Shown piece after piece: positions 17,132-24,991 of a stretch of 64,000 nucleotides of DNA (position 1 is the stretch's first letter; every line of letters starts with the position of its first letter). The DNA comes from Chloroflexota bacterium (GTDB taxonomy: Bacteria; Chloroflexota; Limnocylindria; Limnocylindrales; CSP1-4): positions 332,950 through 396,949 of the forward strand of contig CANJLL010000002.1 of NCBI GenBank assembly GCA_947475545.1. Direction: 5' to 3'. The notes under the pieces are model-generated. The model did not search any database. It was not told the origin of the DNA and was given only the letters and a program-made list of their open reading frames with translations. The translations under genes were made by a program, and so were the position numbers.

Positions 17132-18139
17132 ATGAAGATCCTCCTCGCTTCCGATGGCTCGACATCGGCCACCAATGCCGTCGACACCGTGTCCTCCCTG
17201 GCCTTGCCGGCGGGGACGGAGATCCTCCTGGTCGCGGTCCTGCCGGCAGCACCCGACCTGTTCGGGTCGGCCTGGGAGTCCTACGTGCCCGCGGATGCGG
17301 AGGGCATCGAGCGGCAGATGGTGGACGAGCTCAAGGCGGCGCTGGACGGCCTGAAGGCTCGCCTGGACCGCTCAGGGGTCGTTGTCCGGTCCGAGGTCCT
17401 GCGCGGTCGAGCCGCCACCCGGGTCGCCGAGGAATCGAACGTGCTGGGCGCGGACCTGATCGTCGTGGGGAGCCGGGGCCTGGGCGGCTGGAAGCGCCTG
17501 CTGCTGGGGTCGGTATCCGCCGAGATCGTCGACCATGCCGTCTGCCCGGTCCTGGTCGCCCGGCGGCCCGCCGTCAGGTCCGTGATCCTGGCAGACGATG
17601 GCTCGGTCGGCGCCCGGACTGCGGCGGCGCTCCTCACCCGCCTGCCGGCGCTGGCGGGCTCGGGCGTCAAGGTCGTGGCGGTCGCCGAGGTGCTGAATGC
17701 CGCCGCCCTCGGGTTCAGCCCCGCCGTGTCGGGCGCGTTCATGACCGAGATGATCGAATCCACCGCCGAGTCGGAGCAACGGCTGGCCGCGGCGACGGTC
17801 GAGACGGCCGGCATCCTGAAGGCCGCCGGGATCGAGGCCGAGACCCTGGTGCTCTCGGGCGACCCCGCGCACGAGATCGTGCGCCTGGCGCGGGCCTCCG
17901 ATACGGACCTGATCCTCGTGGGCACCGCGGGCCTCACGGGCGTCGCACGCGCGGTGCTCGGCAGCGTGGCCCGCAACGTCCTGATCAACGCCCGCAGCTC
18001 AGTTTTGGTGGTGCACCAGCCGGCCGAGCCTGGCGTGGCCGCAGACGATGTCGACGATGCCTACGACGCGGAGGGCCACGAGATCAGGGACACCGGGTCC
18101 GAGGCGTTCCTGATCGCCAAGGACCAGCGGCGCGAGTAG
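17132..18139 (+). CDS. tandem-domain universal stress protein
   Basis: A 335-aa cytosolic protein made of two UspA domains. Domain 1 (about 1-147) begins MKILLASDGSTSA and has the ATP-binding signature GSRGLGGWKRLLLGSVS. Domain 2 (about 148-298) begins VILADDGSVGAR and has GTAGLTGVARAVLGSVARNVL. Both retain the G-x2-G-x9-G-S/T pattern, so ATP binding is likely. The last 35 residues are an acidic tail. AAGGAG precedes the ATG. Usp proteins are commonly induced by starvation or redox stress; no regulator is adjacent. Confidence 0.88.
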   Translation: MKILLASDGSTSATNAVDTVSSLALPAGTEILLVAVLPAAPDLFGSAWESYVPADAEGIERQMVDELKAALDGLKARLDRSGVVVRSEVLRGRAATRVAEESNVLGADLIVVGSRGLGGWKRLLLGSVSAEIVDHAVCPVLVARRPAVRSVILADDGSVGARTAAALLTRLPALAGSGVKVVAVAEVLNAAALGFSPAVSGAFMTEMIESTAESEQRLAAATVETAGILKAAGIEAETLVLSGDPAHEIVRLARASDTDLILVGTAGLTGVARAVLGSVARNVLINARSSVLVVHQPAEPGVAADDVDDAYDAEGHEIRDTGSEAFLIAKDQRRE

Positions 18140-18140
18140 C

Positions 18141-18191
18141 CCGCCGACCCCGGTCCCTTGCCGGCGCCGGCCGCCTGCCGGTGGTCGGCGG
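18141..18191. terminator. possible bidirectional terminator
   Basis: CCGCCGACC (18141-18149) and GGTCGGCGG (18183-18191) form a 9-bp stem around a GC-rich loop that itself contains CCGGCGCCGG. It sits between converging genes; there is no T-run. Confidence 0.4.
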
Positions 18192-18214
18192 CCGCTAGTT
18201 CCGGCCGACCAGAG

Positions 18215-19864
18215 TTAGCCCGCCGGGTGCGCCGTGAGCGCCTCCGCCAAGGGGTTAAACGGGTCGGCCCGGTCCGTGACGGAATCCGGGCCACGACCCA
18301 GCCAGCCAGCCCCGCCGGCTACCCCGTCCGGGCGTTCGCCAACAACGGTGCCCCAGCCGCCTGACGAGAGGCCCTCCAGGGTTGCGATGGCGGCGCCGAC
18401 GCTGGCGCGCGCATGGTTGAGACTCACGCCGCGGAGATGACCCTGGTCCAGCGAATACGCCAGCTCCGCGGCCACGGCGGCCGCGCGGCGCGTCTCTGTG
18501 GCAATCCGCCGAACGCCGTCCTCGCCGGTTCGACGCAGGACGATCGCGCCGGCGGGCGGGGCCGGCAGCAGGGCGCCCACGAGAAATGGCCAGGATCCAC
18601 GGGGCGACTGGACGCCCCGCACCAGCCCGGAGGCCGGCGTGTCCGGCGGCTCCGCGAAGACCAGCGGGTGATCGGGGAGGAGCGTGCGGCGGAGGCAGAT
18701 CTCCGCCGCGGCCCGGGCAAACGGCTCTCCCTCCCCCAGCAGCCAGGCCGGGATGGCCCCGATGACGACCTGGTCCGGCGGGAGTCCCTCGGCGGCAGCC
18801 AGCGCCGCGCTCAGCAGCTGGAGGGCGAGGGCGCGGCCGGCGCGGACGGCCGGGTCCGACGGCACGCCGCGAGCCAGGTCGGGCGCCACCACGAGCGGAC
18901 CTGCCCCGATGACGATGCCCGCCCCTGCGCGTCGGAGGATGCGCCGCGCGAACGCGTGGTCGGCGAGGGCTCGGTCCGGGTCCACCCCCACGGCCACGAT
19001 CTCATCGATCGGGTCCGATTCCACGAGATCGACCCGCTCCATGCCTGCCACCACGGCCGCCTCGGGGGCCGACAGCGCCTGCGCGGCGATGGCCAACCGC
19101 ACGTAGCCGGGCCGCTCCGCTGCGGCGCGATCGATGGCCGAACGGAGGGCAGCCAGTCCACGCTGGCTGCCGGACGGCGCGACGTCCGCCCCGTCGCCGG
19201 CGTCGGCGATCTGCTCCGCGCTGGGCCCCCACGGGCGAACGGTGACGCCGGCCGCCTTCAGCCGCGCGGTCAGCTCCCGCCCGGATGGCACCTCCACCCT
19301 GAGCAGGTCCACCCCATCGCGGACCGCGGCCCGCGCCTCCGCGAGGGCATCCGCAGCGACCTCCTCGCGCAGGCTCAGACCGACCAGCGGGCGACCCGGC
19401 TCGCCGAGGACGGCCTGCAGCTCGCGTCGGGCGACCCGGTTGGCGTCGATCCGATCGACGCCGGCGGCGACCAGGCGGCGGGCCTCCGACTCGGCGAGGA
19501 GCCGCCGCGCGGGATCGCGGAGCACCTCCGACTCAAGGCCCAGGTCGACGGCCCCGGAGGCCACGTCGAGGGCCAGCGCCTGGGGGGTGGTGTCGTATTC
19601 CAGGAGGCCCGCCACGAATGGCAGGAGGATCCCGGTGGCCAGCCGTCGGTGGCCCGTTGACAGGTAGCGATCGACGACCTCCACCACGAGCGGTCGGCCG
19701 GCGGCGTCCACGCCCCCCACGCCCAGCAGCCGCAGGATCGCCCGCTCCTGGCCGACCGTCACTCGTCGCCGCGTGGTGGGGGCCCAGGCGGCGGCCAGGC
19801 CAGCGGCCAGCTCGCGCAGCCGGGCCAGGTCCGCGTCGAGACCGGTCGGCTGCGGGGCGGACAT
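18215..19864 (-). CDS. lysine 5,6-aminomutase alpha-subunit-like protein (KamD/OAM TIM-barrel family)
   Basis: A 549-aa soluble protein. TVGQERAILRLLGVGGVDAAG near residue 37 resembles the conserved start of KamD, and the C-terminal SLDQGHLRGVSLNHARA also fits. In between are GSQRGLAALR, SAPEAAVVAGMERVDLVESDP, IDEIVAVGVDPDRALADHAFA and GAGPLVVAPDLARGVPSDPA, consistent with the barrel that holds adenosylcobalamin in D-lysine 5,6-aminomutase. No KamE (B12-binding beta) gene lies next to it, so either the partner is elsewhere or the protein does something else. It overlaps the MoaD-MoaE gene by 1 base. Family call is from memory of motifs, not alignment. Confidence 0.55.
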   Translation of the reverse strand: MSAPQPTGLDADLARLRELAAGLAAAWAPTTRRRVTVGQERAILRLLGVGGVDAAGRPLVVEVVDRYLSTGHRRLATGILLPFVAGLLEYDTTPQALALDVASGAVDLGLESEVLRDPARRLLAESEARRLVAAGVDRIDANRVARRELQAVLGEPGRPLVGLSLREEVAADALAEARAAVRDGVDLLRVEVPSGRELTARLKAAGVTVRPWGPSAEQIADAGDGADVAPSGSQRGLAALRSAIDRAAAERPGYVRLAIAAQALSAPEAAVVAGMERVDLVESDPIDEIVAVGVDPDRALADHAFARRILRRAGAGIVIGAGPLVVAPDLARGVPSDPAVRAGRALALQLLSAALAAAEGLPPDQVVIGAIPAWLLGEGEPFARAAAEICLRRTLLPDHPLVFAEPPDTPASGLVRGVQSPRGSWPFLVGALLPAPPAGAIVLRRTGEDGVRRIATETRRAAAVAAELAYSLDQGHLRGVSLNHARASVGAAIATLEGLSSGGWGTVVGERPDGVAGGAGWLGRGPDSVTDRADPFNPLAEALTAHPAG

Positions 19865-20718
19865 CAGGGCTCCCCCGGCGACGCGGCGGCGCCCGTTCCG
19901 CCCGGGTCAGCACCGGTCGGCACCGGCGGACGCGCGCGTTCCCGGGCCGGCGCGCCGATCCACACCTTGCCATCGGCGAAGTGCTCCGCCTTCCAGATGG
20001 GCGCCCGGGCCTTGACCTCCTCGATCGCATAGCGCGCGGCATCGAAGGCGGGCCCGCGATGGGGCGAACAGGTGACGATCGCGATGCTTGGCTGACCCAG
20101 TGGGACGTCGCCGGTGCGATGGACGATGGCGACCCGGCGGACGCCGAAGCGGGCCTCGATCTCGTCGGCGATCTGGCCCAGGATCCGGAGGGCCATGGTG
20201 TCGTGTGCCTCGTAGTCGAGGGCCACCACGTGGCGGCCGGCGTACAGCGCCGCCTCTGCCTCCTGGCCAGGCGCCGGCGTCCCGGGCGACTCGCGGGTGA
20301 GGCCCAGGAAGCCCACCACCGCGCCGTCCGCGTGGACTGCCAGCCGGTCAGCCAGCTCGGTGAGCAGCTCGTTGCCAAACGGCGCCTCGCGCAGTTCGAG
20401 GATCCGGGCCGCCGGCCCGGCATCGTGATCCGAGCCGCCGCTGACCGGGGGAATGCAGGCCAGCTCGTCACCGTCGGCCAGCGGCGCGGACGGATCCGCG
20501 TAGTCGCCGTTGATCGCAAACCGCAGGTAGGGCCGGCCCGAGGCGATGGTGGGGTGGAGCCCCGCGACGGCCGCCCAGCCGTCCTCTACGGTGGCGCCGA
20601 GCGAGAGCTCCGCGCGGACCTCGCGCGTACCTGCCAGCTCGCGCTGGCGCGCGAAGAGACGGACCCGAACCACCATCCCGGGAAGCCCGGCCACAGGACC
20701 CTCGGCAGGCTGCGTCAT
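19864..20718 (-). CDS. moaDE: MoaD-MoaE fusion, molybdopterin synthase
   Basis: A 284-aa fusion of both molybdopterin synthase subunits. Residues about 15-98 are MoaD (ubiquitin-like, VRVRLFARQRELAG ... ELACIPPVSGG). The remainder is MoaE, with VGFLGLTRE, YEAHDTMALRIL, RVAIVHRTGDVPLGQPSIAI and the active-site KARAPIWKAEHFADG. MoaD normally needs a free C-terminal Gly-Gly for thiocarboxylation; here GG is internal and followed by an Asp-rich linker, so cleavage or an alternative sulfur route would be needed. The ATG overlaps the stop of the methyltransferase gene (ATGA). Confidence 0.85.
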   Translation of the reverse strand: MTQPAEGPVAGLPGMVVRVRLFARQRELAGTREVRAELSLGATVEDGWAAVAGLHPTIASGRPYLRFAINGDYADPSAPLADGDELACIPPVSGGSDHDAGPAARILELREAPFGNELLTELADRLAVHADGAVVGFLGLTRESPGTPAPGQEAEAALYAGRHVVALDYEAHDTMALRILGQIADEIEARFGVRRVAIVHRTGDVPLGQPSIAIVTCSPHRGPAFDAARYAIEEVKARAPIWKAEHFADGKVWIGAPARERARPPVPTGADPGGTGAAASPGEP

Positions 20719-21380
20719 GGCCGCAACGTCGCAACCAGGAGACCGTCATCCACGGGCAGGAGCGTCGCCGCGAAGCGCGTGTCGTTGAGCATGGCCTGGC
20801 TGAAGCCCCGGAGTCCCAGGACGTCGTCGCGACCCGCGACCATGGGCCGCGCACCGGAGACCCGGCCGCTCCACAGGACGTTGTCGGCGAGCACGACGCC
20901 GCCGGGCACCAGGGCCGGGAGCAGTCCCTCGAGGTAGCCCAGGTACTCGTCCTTCAGGGCATCGAGGAAGATCAGGTCGAACGGCCCGGCAAGCGCGGGA
21001 TGGCCATCCGCGATGGCGGGCAGCGCTGGCTGGTTGATCACGGTGATGCGCTCGTCCGGGATGCCGGCTCGCCGCCACCAGTCCCGGGCGAGGTCCGTCC
21101 GGTCGCGATCCGGGTCGATCGTCACGATCCGGCCGTCGGCGGGCTGCGCCAGCGCCATCCAGAGCGTGGAGTAGCCATAGGCCGTCCCCACTTCGACGAT
21201 CCTTGGCCGGCCGGCCGCCATGGCGGCCAGGGCCCGACCGACGGCCCGGGAGACAATCGGGATCCTGCGGGGCTCGGCCACCGCCTCGATCTCGGCCAGG
21301 ATGGGGTGGACGGGCGCAGACGAGGCCTCGATCCAGTCGAGGTCGACCTGTCCCACGGACCAGGACTCGTCGAACTTCAT
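20715..21380 (-). CDS. class I SAM-dependent O-methyltransferase (catechol-OMT-like)
   Basis: The ATG at 21380 follows AGGAGGG by 4 bases, giving 221 aa; the frame remains open upstream but is not family-like. SAM-binding motif I is VEVGTAYGYSTLWMA, followed by the acidic ribose-binding residue in IVTIDPDRD. FDLIFLDALKDEYLGYLE and LVPGGVVLADNVLWSGRV match the metal- and SAM-binding parts of PF01596 enzymes, which methylate catechols or caffeoyl-CoA. It sits in a tight minus-strand operon with a membrane protein upstream and moaDE downstream; the substrate is unknown. Confidence 0.82.
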   Translation of the reverse strand: MKFDESWSVGQVDLDWIEASSAPVHPILAEIEAVAEPRRIPIVSRAVGRALAAMAAGRPRIVEVGTAYGYSTLWMALAQPADGRIVTIDPDRDRTDLARDWWRRAGIPDERITVINQPALPAIADGHPALAGPFDLIFLDALKDEYLGYLEGLLPALVPGGVVLADNVLWSGRVSGARPMVAGRDDVLGLRGFSQAMLNDTRFAATLLPVDDGLLVATLRP

Positions 21381-21411
21381 GCGGCCCTCCTGCGCGACAG
21401 GCCCTGCGCGC

Positions 21412-22248
21412 TCAAACCAGCAGCCCGCTGCCGAAGTAGAGCCCTGCGGCAACGATGGTGCCCGCCGCGATGGTGCCGACGTTGATGTACAGGAGCCCGG
21501 TCGCCGATTCCATCGACCGCGTGCGGGCGGTCTGCACCGCGGCCCAGCTGACGACAAGCGGGAAGACCAGGCCCACGATCAAGCGCAGCCAGACGAACAG
21601 GGCCGTCGGTCCGAAGAGCCCGGCGAACCCTGGCTTGCCCCCCGGTCCCGCGCCCAGGCCCAGCCAGGCGGCGAAGAGGACCACCTGGGCGACCAGCACC
21701 CAGAGCAGGAGCCGGGAGAGCAGCACCAGCGGTGCCTCGGGCAGCTTGGGCGTCACCAGGTACCAGTGGCCCAGCACCATCGCGGCGAAGACACCGCCCG
21801 TGGCGACCGAGAGGACCGCCAGCTGAACCAGGAGGGCCAGCGATCCCAGCGGACTCCCACCCCACGAGAGGGCGGCGAGGACCAGAACGGCGATCCCCGT
21901 GGCCAGCGTCGCGATCCCCAGCGGCGCCGCCCGTCGGCGCTGCGCCATCGCCACGACCAGGACGGCACACAGGACGCAGAAGAGCGCCAGCGCGAGCCGC
22001 CGGGGCGCGTCCCACGTGGGGTCCGCCACCACGGGCGAGGCACCCAGGGAGACCGGCAGGGCCCCGTCCGACAGCCAGGCAAGCCACCCGAAGCCCAGCG
22101 CACAGAACGCCGTGAAGGCCAGGTAGCCGCGCGTGGCCTCCGTCCGGAGCCGGCCCAGCACGACGACCGCCGCCGAGCCCAGCGCGAGGCCCACCAGGAG
22201 CGTCCAGTTGATGAACGCGAGGTTCTGGGCAATCCGCTCGGCAGGCAC
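21412..22248 (-). CDS. polytopic membrane protein of unknown function
   Basis: 278 residues with about eight hydrophobic helices (among them INWTLLVGLALGSAAVVVL, LALALFCVLCAVLVVAMA, LGIATLATGIAVLVLAAL and a C-terminal INVGTIAAGTIVAAGLYFG). Short loops and a conserved-looking MVLGHWYLV are present. No transporter or enzyme signature was recognised. It is the first gene of the operon with the methyltransferase, MoaD-MoaE and aminomutase-like genes (31-base gap), so a shared role is possible. Confidence 0.6.
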   Translation of the reverse strand: MPAERIAQNLAFINWTLLVGLALGSAAVVVLGRLRTEATRGYLAFTAFCALGFGWLAWLSDGALPVSLGASPVVADPTWDAPRRLALALFCVLCAVLVVAMAQRRRAAPLGIATLATGIAVLVLAALSWGGSPLGSLALLVQLAVLSVATGGVFAAMVLGHWYLVTPKLPEAPLVLLSRLLLWVLVAQVVLFAAWLGLGAGPGGKPGFAGLFGPTALFVWLRLIVGLVFPLVVSWAAVQTARTRSMESATGLLYINVGTIAAGTIVAAGLYFGSGLLV

Positions 22249-22357
22249 GTCGCGAGTGTAGCGGGGGACGGACGGCCCGGCGAACGGGGGCCGATCGGTC
22301 CAATCCGCGGCGCTGTCCCGGGGCTACCGTAGTGCCAATGCAGAGAAGAAGCGTGCC

Positions 22358-23089
22358 ATGGGACTGCGTGGGGGGCTGGCCGTCATGTGGTACGGCCATG
22401 CATGCGTGGAGATCCGGACACCGGGCGGCAGGACCGTCCTGGTTGATCCCTGGTTCGGCAACCCCAAGAGCCCCAAGCTCGCCCGGGACGTCAAGACCTG
22501 CGATCTGATTCTGGTCACGCACGGCCACACTGACCACGTGGGCGACTGCCTCGAGATCGGTGCCCGAACTCGGCCCGCCTGGCCGGCCATGCACGAGCTG
22601 GCGCTCTGGCTGGGCCATACGCTGACCGCCGGCGCGGACGGCGTCATCGGGATGAACAAGGGCGGCACGGTGACGGCGGCGGGCCTGAAGGTCAGCATGA
22701 CCCGTGCGGACCACTCGGGCGGCACGTGGGACGAGGCGGCCGGGACCATGCTCTACCTGGGCGAGCCCGCCGGGTTCATCATCGAGGTGGAGGACGGTCG
22801 GCGCGTCTATCACGCGGGCGACACCAATGTCTTCGGCGACATGCGCCTGATCCGGGAACTGCACCGGCCGTTCGTCGCCCTCCTGCCCATCGGCGGCCAC
22901 TACACCATGGGCCCATGCGAGGCGGCACTGGCGGTCGAGCTGCTGGGCATCCGAAAGGTGATCCCGATCCATTACGGGACGTTCCCCATGCTCGCCGGCA
23001 CCCCGGACGAGCTCCGCCGCGAGCTCGAGGCGCGCGGGCTGTATGACGTCGAGGTCCTCGACCCAGCGCCGGGTGGCACGATCGACTGA
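22358..23089 (+). CDS. UPF0173 metal-dependent hydrolase (UlaG-like MBL fold)
   Basis: A 243-aa metallo-beta-lactamase-fold protein. It has VMWYGHACVEIRTPGG at the start, the di-metal motif THGHTDHVGD, then HSGGTW, YHAGDTNVFGDM and a late IHYGTFP histidine, all in the UPF0173 order. Residues before MWYGHA are not typical of the family, so the ATG at 22385 is an alternative start. Likely a cytosolic hydrolase of phosphoester or lactone type. Its last codons and stop are contained in a 39-bp tandem duplication. Confidence 0.85.
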   Translation: MGLRGGLAVMWYGHACVEIRTPGGRTVLVDPWFGNPKSPKLARDVKTCDLILVTHGHTDHVGDCLEIGARTRPAWPAMHELALWLGHTLTAGADGVIGMNKGGTVTAAGLKVSMTRADHSGGTWDEAAGTMLYLGEPAGFIIEVEDGRRVYHAGDTNVFGDMRLIRELHRPFVALLPIGGHYTMGPCEAALAVELLGIRKVIPIHYGTFPMLAGTPDELRRELEARGLYDVEVLDPAPGGTID

Positions 23090-23142
23090 CCGCAGGGCCG
23101 GCGAGCGCCGGGTGGCACGATCGACTGACCGCAGGGCCGGCG
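23065..23142. repeat. perfect 39-bp tandem duplication
   Basis: 23065-23103 is repeated exactly at 23104-23142. The first copy holds the last eight codons and the stop of the UPF0173 gene; the second, untranslated copy ends 3 bases before the stop codon of the convergent GGDEF-EAL gene. Lack of divergence suggests a recent event. Confidence 0.92.
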
Positions 23143-23145
23143 GCG

Positions 23146-24876
23146 TCAGCCCAGCGGCGAAGCGGGCACCGAGGCGAAGCCCAGGGTGGCGCGCAGGCTG
23201 GGCTCCTCCCAGAGCGGGCCCAGGTCCACGGACCGCAGGTCCGCGCGCGGCATCGGCCGGGCCAGCAGGTAGCCCTGGACCTCGGCCAGGCCAAGGTCAC
23301 GGATCATCCGGAGCTGGCTGGGCGTCTCCACGCCTTCGGCGACCGCGGTCGCTCCCCACCGCTCGGCGAGCTCGGCGATCGAGCGGAGCACCTCCAGCGA
23401 GGACTCCCGGCGCGCCCCGGCCTGGACCAGGCTCATGTCGATCTTGACCTTGTCGAAGTGGAGCTGGCTGAGCAGGCGAAGGCCGGCATTACCGGCGCCG
23501 ACATCGTCGATCGCGACCTTGAAGCCCGCCTGCTGACACGCCGACAGGTGCTTGCGAAGCGCATCGAAGTCGGTGATGGCCTGGCGTTCCGTCAGCTCCA
23601 GCACGATCCGGCGCGGGTCGATGTCCCTGCCGCTCAGCATGCGGACCAGGAGCGCGACCGAGAACTCGGGCGCCTCCAGCGTGTGCGGGGAGAGGTTGAG
23701 GCTGAGGCTCTGGTCCGGCGCGAGGTCGCCCGCGCCGACCATCAGCGTCTCGAGGCAGAGGCGGTCCAGCTCGGCCGTCCGCCCAGTCGCCTCGGCGACG
23801 GCGAAGAGGCTGCTCGGGTCGTCGAAGCCGCTCCCCTTGACGGGCCGGACCAGGCCCTCGAAGCCCACGACGCGGCCTGTCGCAAGCTCGACGATCGGCT
23901 GATAGACGGGGGTAAGGGACGAGGCCCGGACCACGTCAACGATGGAGGCCGACGCCCGACGCATGGAAGGCTCGTCCATGGCGCGTTTCTGGCCCGGATC
24001 AAAGAGGCGAACGCTGGTTCGGCCCGACCGCTTGCATTCGAGCAGCGCCTGCTCGGCCTGGCCGACGAGGTCGTTGCGGGTGGCGGCCCTGCCCGGGGCG
24101 TCCGACACACCGGCGGAGATCGAGAACCCGCGCGGGGCCGCTGAACCCGCGCGGGGCTCGATGCAGGCGGCCAGCAGGCGCTGCACGACCATCGCGCCAT
24201 CCTCGGCGCGGGTGCCGGGCATGAGGACCGCAAACTCGTCGCCACCCACCCGGAAAGCGAGGTCGCTCCGGCGCATCACCTTGCGGATCAGCCGGCTCAG
24301 CTCGACGATCAGCTGGTCGCCCGTGGCATAGCCGCCCGTGTCGTTGACGCTCCTGAAGTCATCGATGTCGATCACCACGAGGGCCAGGGGCCCCATCCCC
24401 GCGTGAACATTCTCCAGCAGCCGGTCCACCGTCTCGTGGAATGACCGGTGATTGCCGAGGCCCGTCAGGCGATCGCTCAGGGCCGGGTCCAGGGCGGCGG
24501 CCATGGCCGCGACCGACGCCGTGGGTGGCAGGCCTGCGGCCTCCTGGCGGCGCGCCTGGATGACGTCTTCGACCTGGCGCATGAGCCGGTTCGCGAGGCT
24601 CAGCGTCAGCACCGACCCGAGGGCGAACACCGCGGCGAAGCCGAGGAGCCACCACGCGGGCGCCTCGCCCAGCGCCTTGACCACCCTGGAGTTCGCGTCC
24701 AGCACCATGATCGTCGCCACGACCGCACCCGCCAGCCACGAGAAGATCGTGGTCGCCATCTGCAGCAGGGTGAATCGGCGTCGAACGCGGCGGGCCTCGG
24801 GGGTGGTGGCGCGGCGGCTGGAGGCGCGGCCGAATGCGGCGGCGGGGTCGCTGCTGGGGGTCTTGAGGGTCGACAC
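23146..24876 (-). CDS. membrane GGDEF-EAL cyclic-di-GMP enzyme
   Basis: A 576-aa protein with two N-terminal membrane helices (about 36-60 and 73-95). The GGDEF domain has an intact GGDEF at FRVGGDEFAVLMPG and an RxxD inhibitory site (RRSD) five residues before it. The EAL domain has EGL in place of EAL but keeps the catalytic set: LNLSPH, ELTER, IDDVGAG, KVKIDMSLV, AEGVET and QGY. Both synthesis and breakdown of c-di-GMP are therefore plausible. The start is GTG with a weak AGGA upstream. There is no separate sensor domain apart from the membrane segment. Confidence 0.88.
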   Translation of the reverse strand: MSTLKTPSSDPAAAFGRASSRRATTPEARRVRRRFTLLQMATTIFSWLAGAVVATIMVLDANSRVVKALGEAPAWWLLGFAAVFALGSVLTLSLANRLMRQVEDVIQARRQEAAGLPPTASVAAMAAALDPALSDRLTGLGNHRSFHETVDRLLENVHAGMGPLALVVIDIDDFRSVNDTGGYATGDQLIVELSRLIRKVMRRSDLAFRVGGDEFAVLMPGTRAEDGAMVVQRLLAACIEPRAGSAAPRGFSISAGVSDAPGRAATRNDLVGQAEQALLECKRSGRTSVRLFDPGQKRAMDEPSMRRASASIVDVVRASSLTPVYQPIVELATGRVVGFEGLVRPVKGSGFDDPSSLFAVAEATGRTAELDRLCLETLMVGAGDLAPDQSLSLNLSPHTLEAPEFSVALLVRMLSGRDIDPRRIVLELTERQAITDFDALRKHLSACQQAGFKVAIDDVGAGNAGLRLLSQLHFDKVKIDMSLVQAGARRESSLEVLRSIAELAERWGATAVAEGVETPSQLRMIRDLGLAEVQGYLLARPMPRADLRSVDLGPLWEEPSLRATLGFASVPASPLG

Positions 24877-24991
24877 AGTTGGGTCCTGTATCCCATGCCG
24901 GGGGCGACGACGGCATGCTCCAGTGGTCCGGACGGGGTAGCCGAAAGTACGCCCGCCAGCCCGGGGACCCGGTACGTCTGCCGGGCGACGG

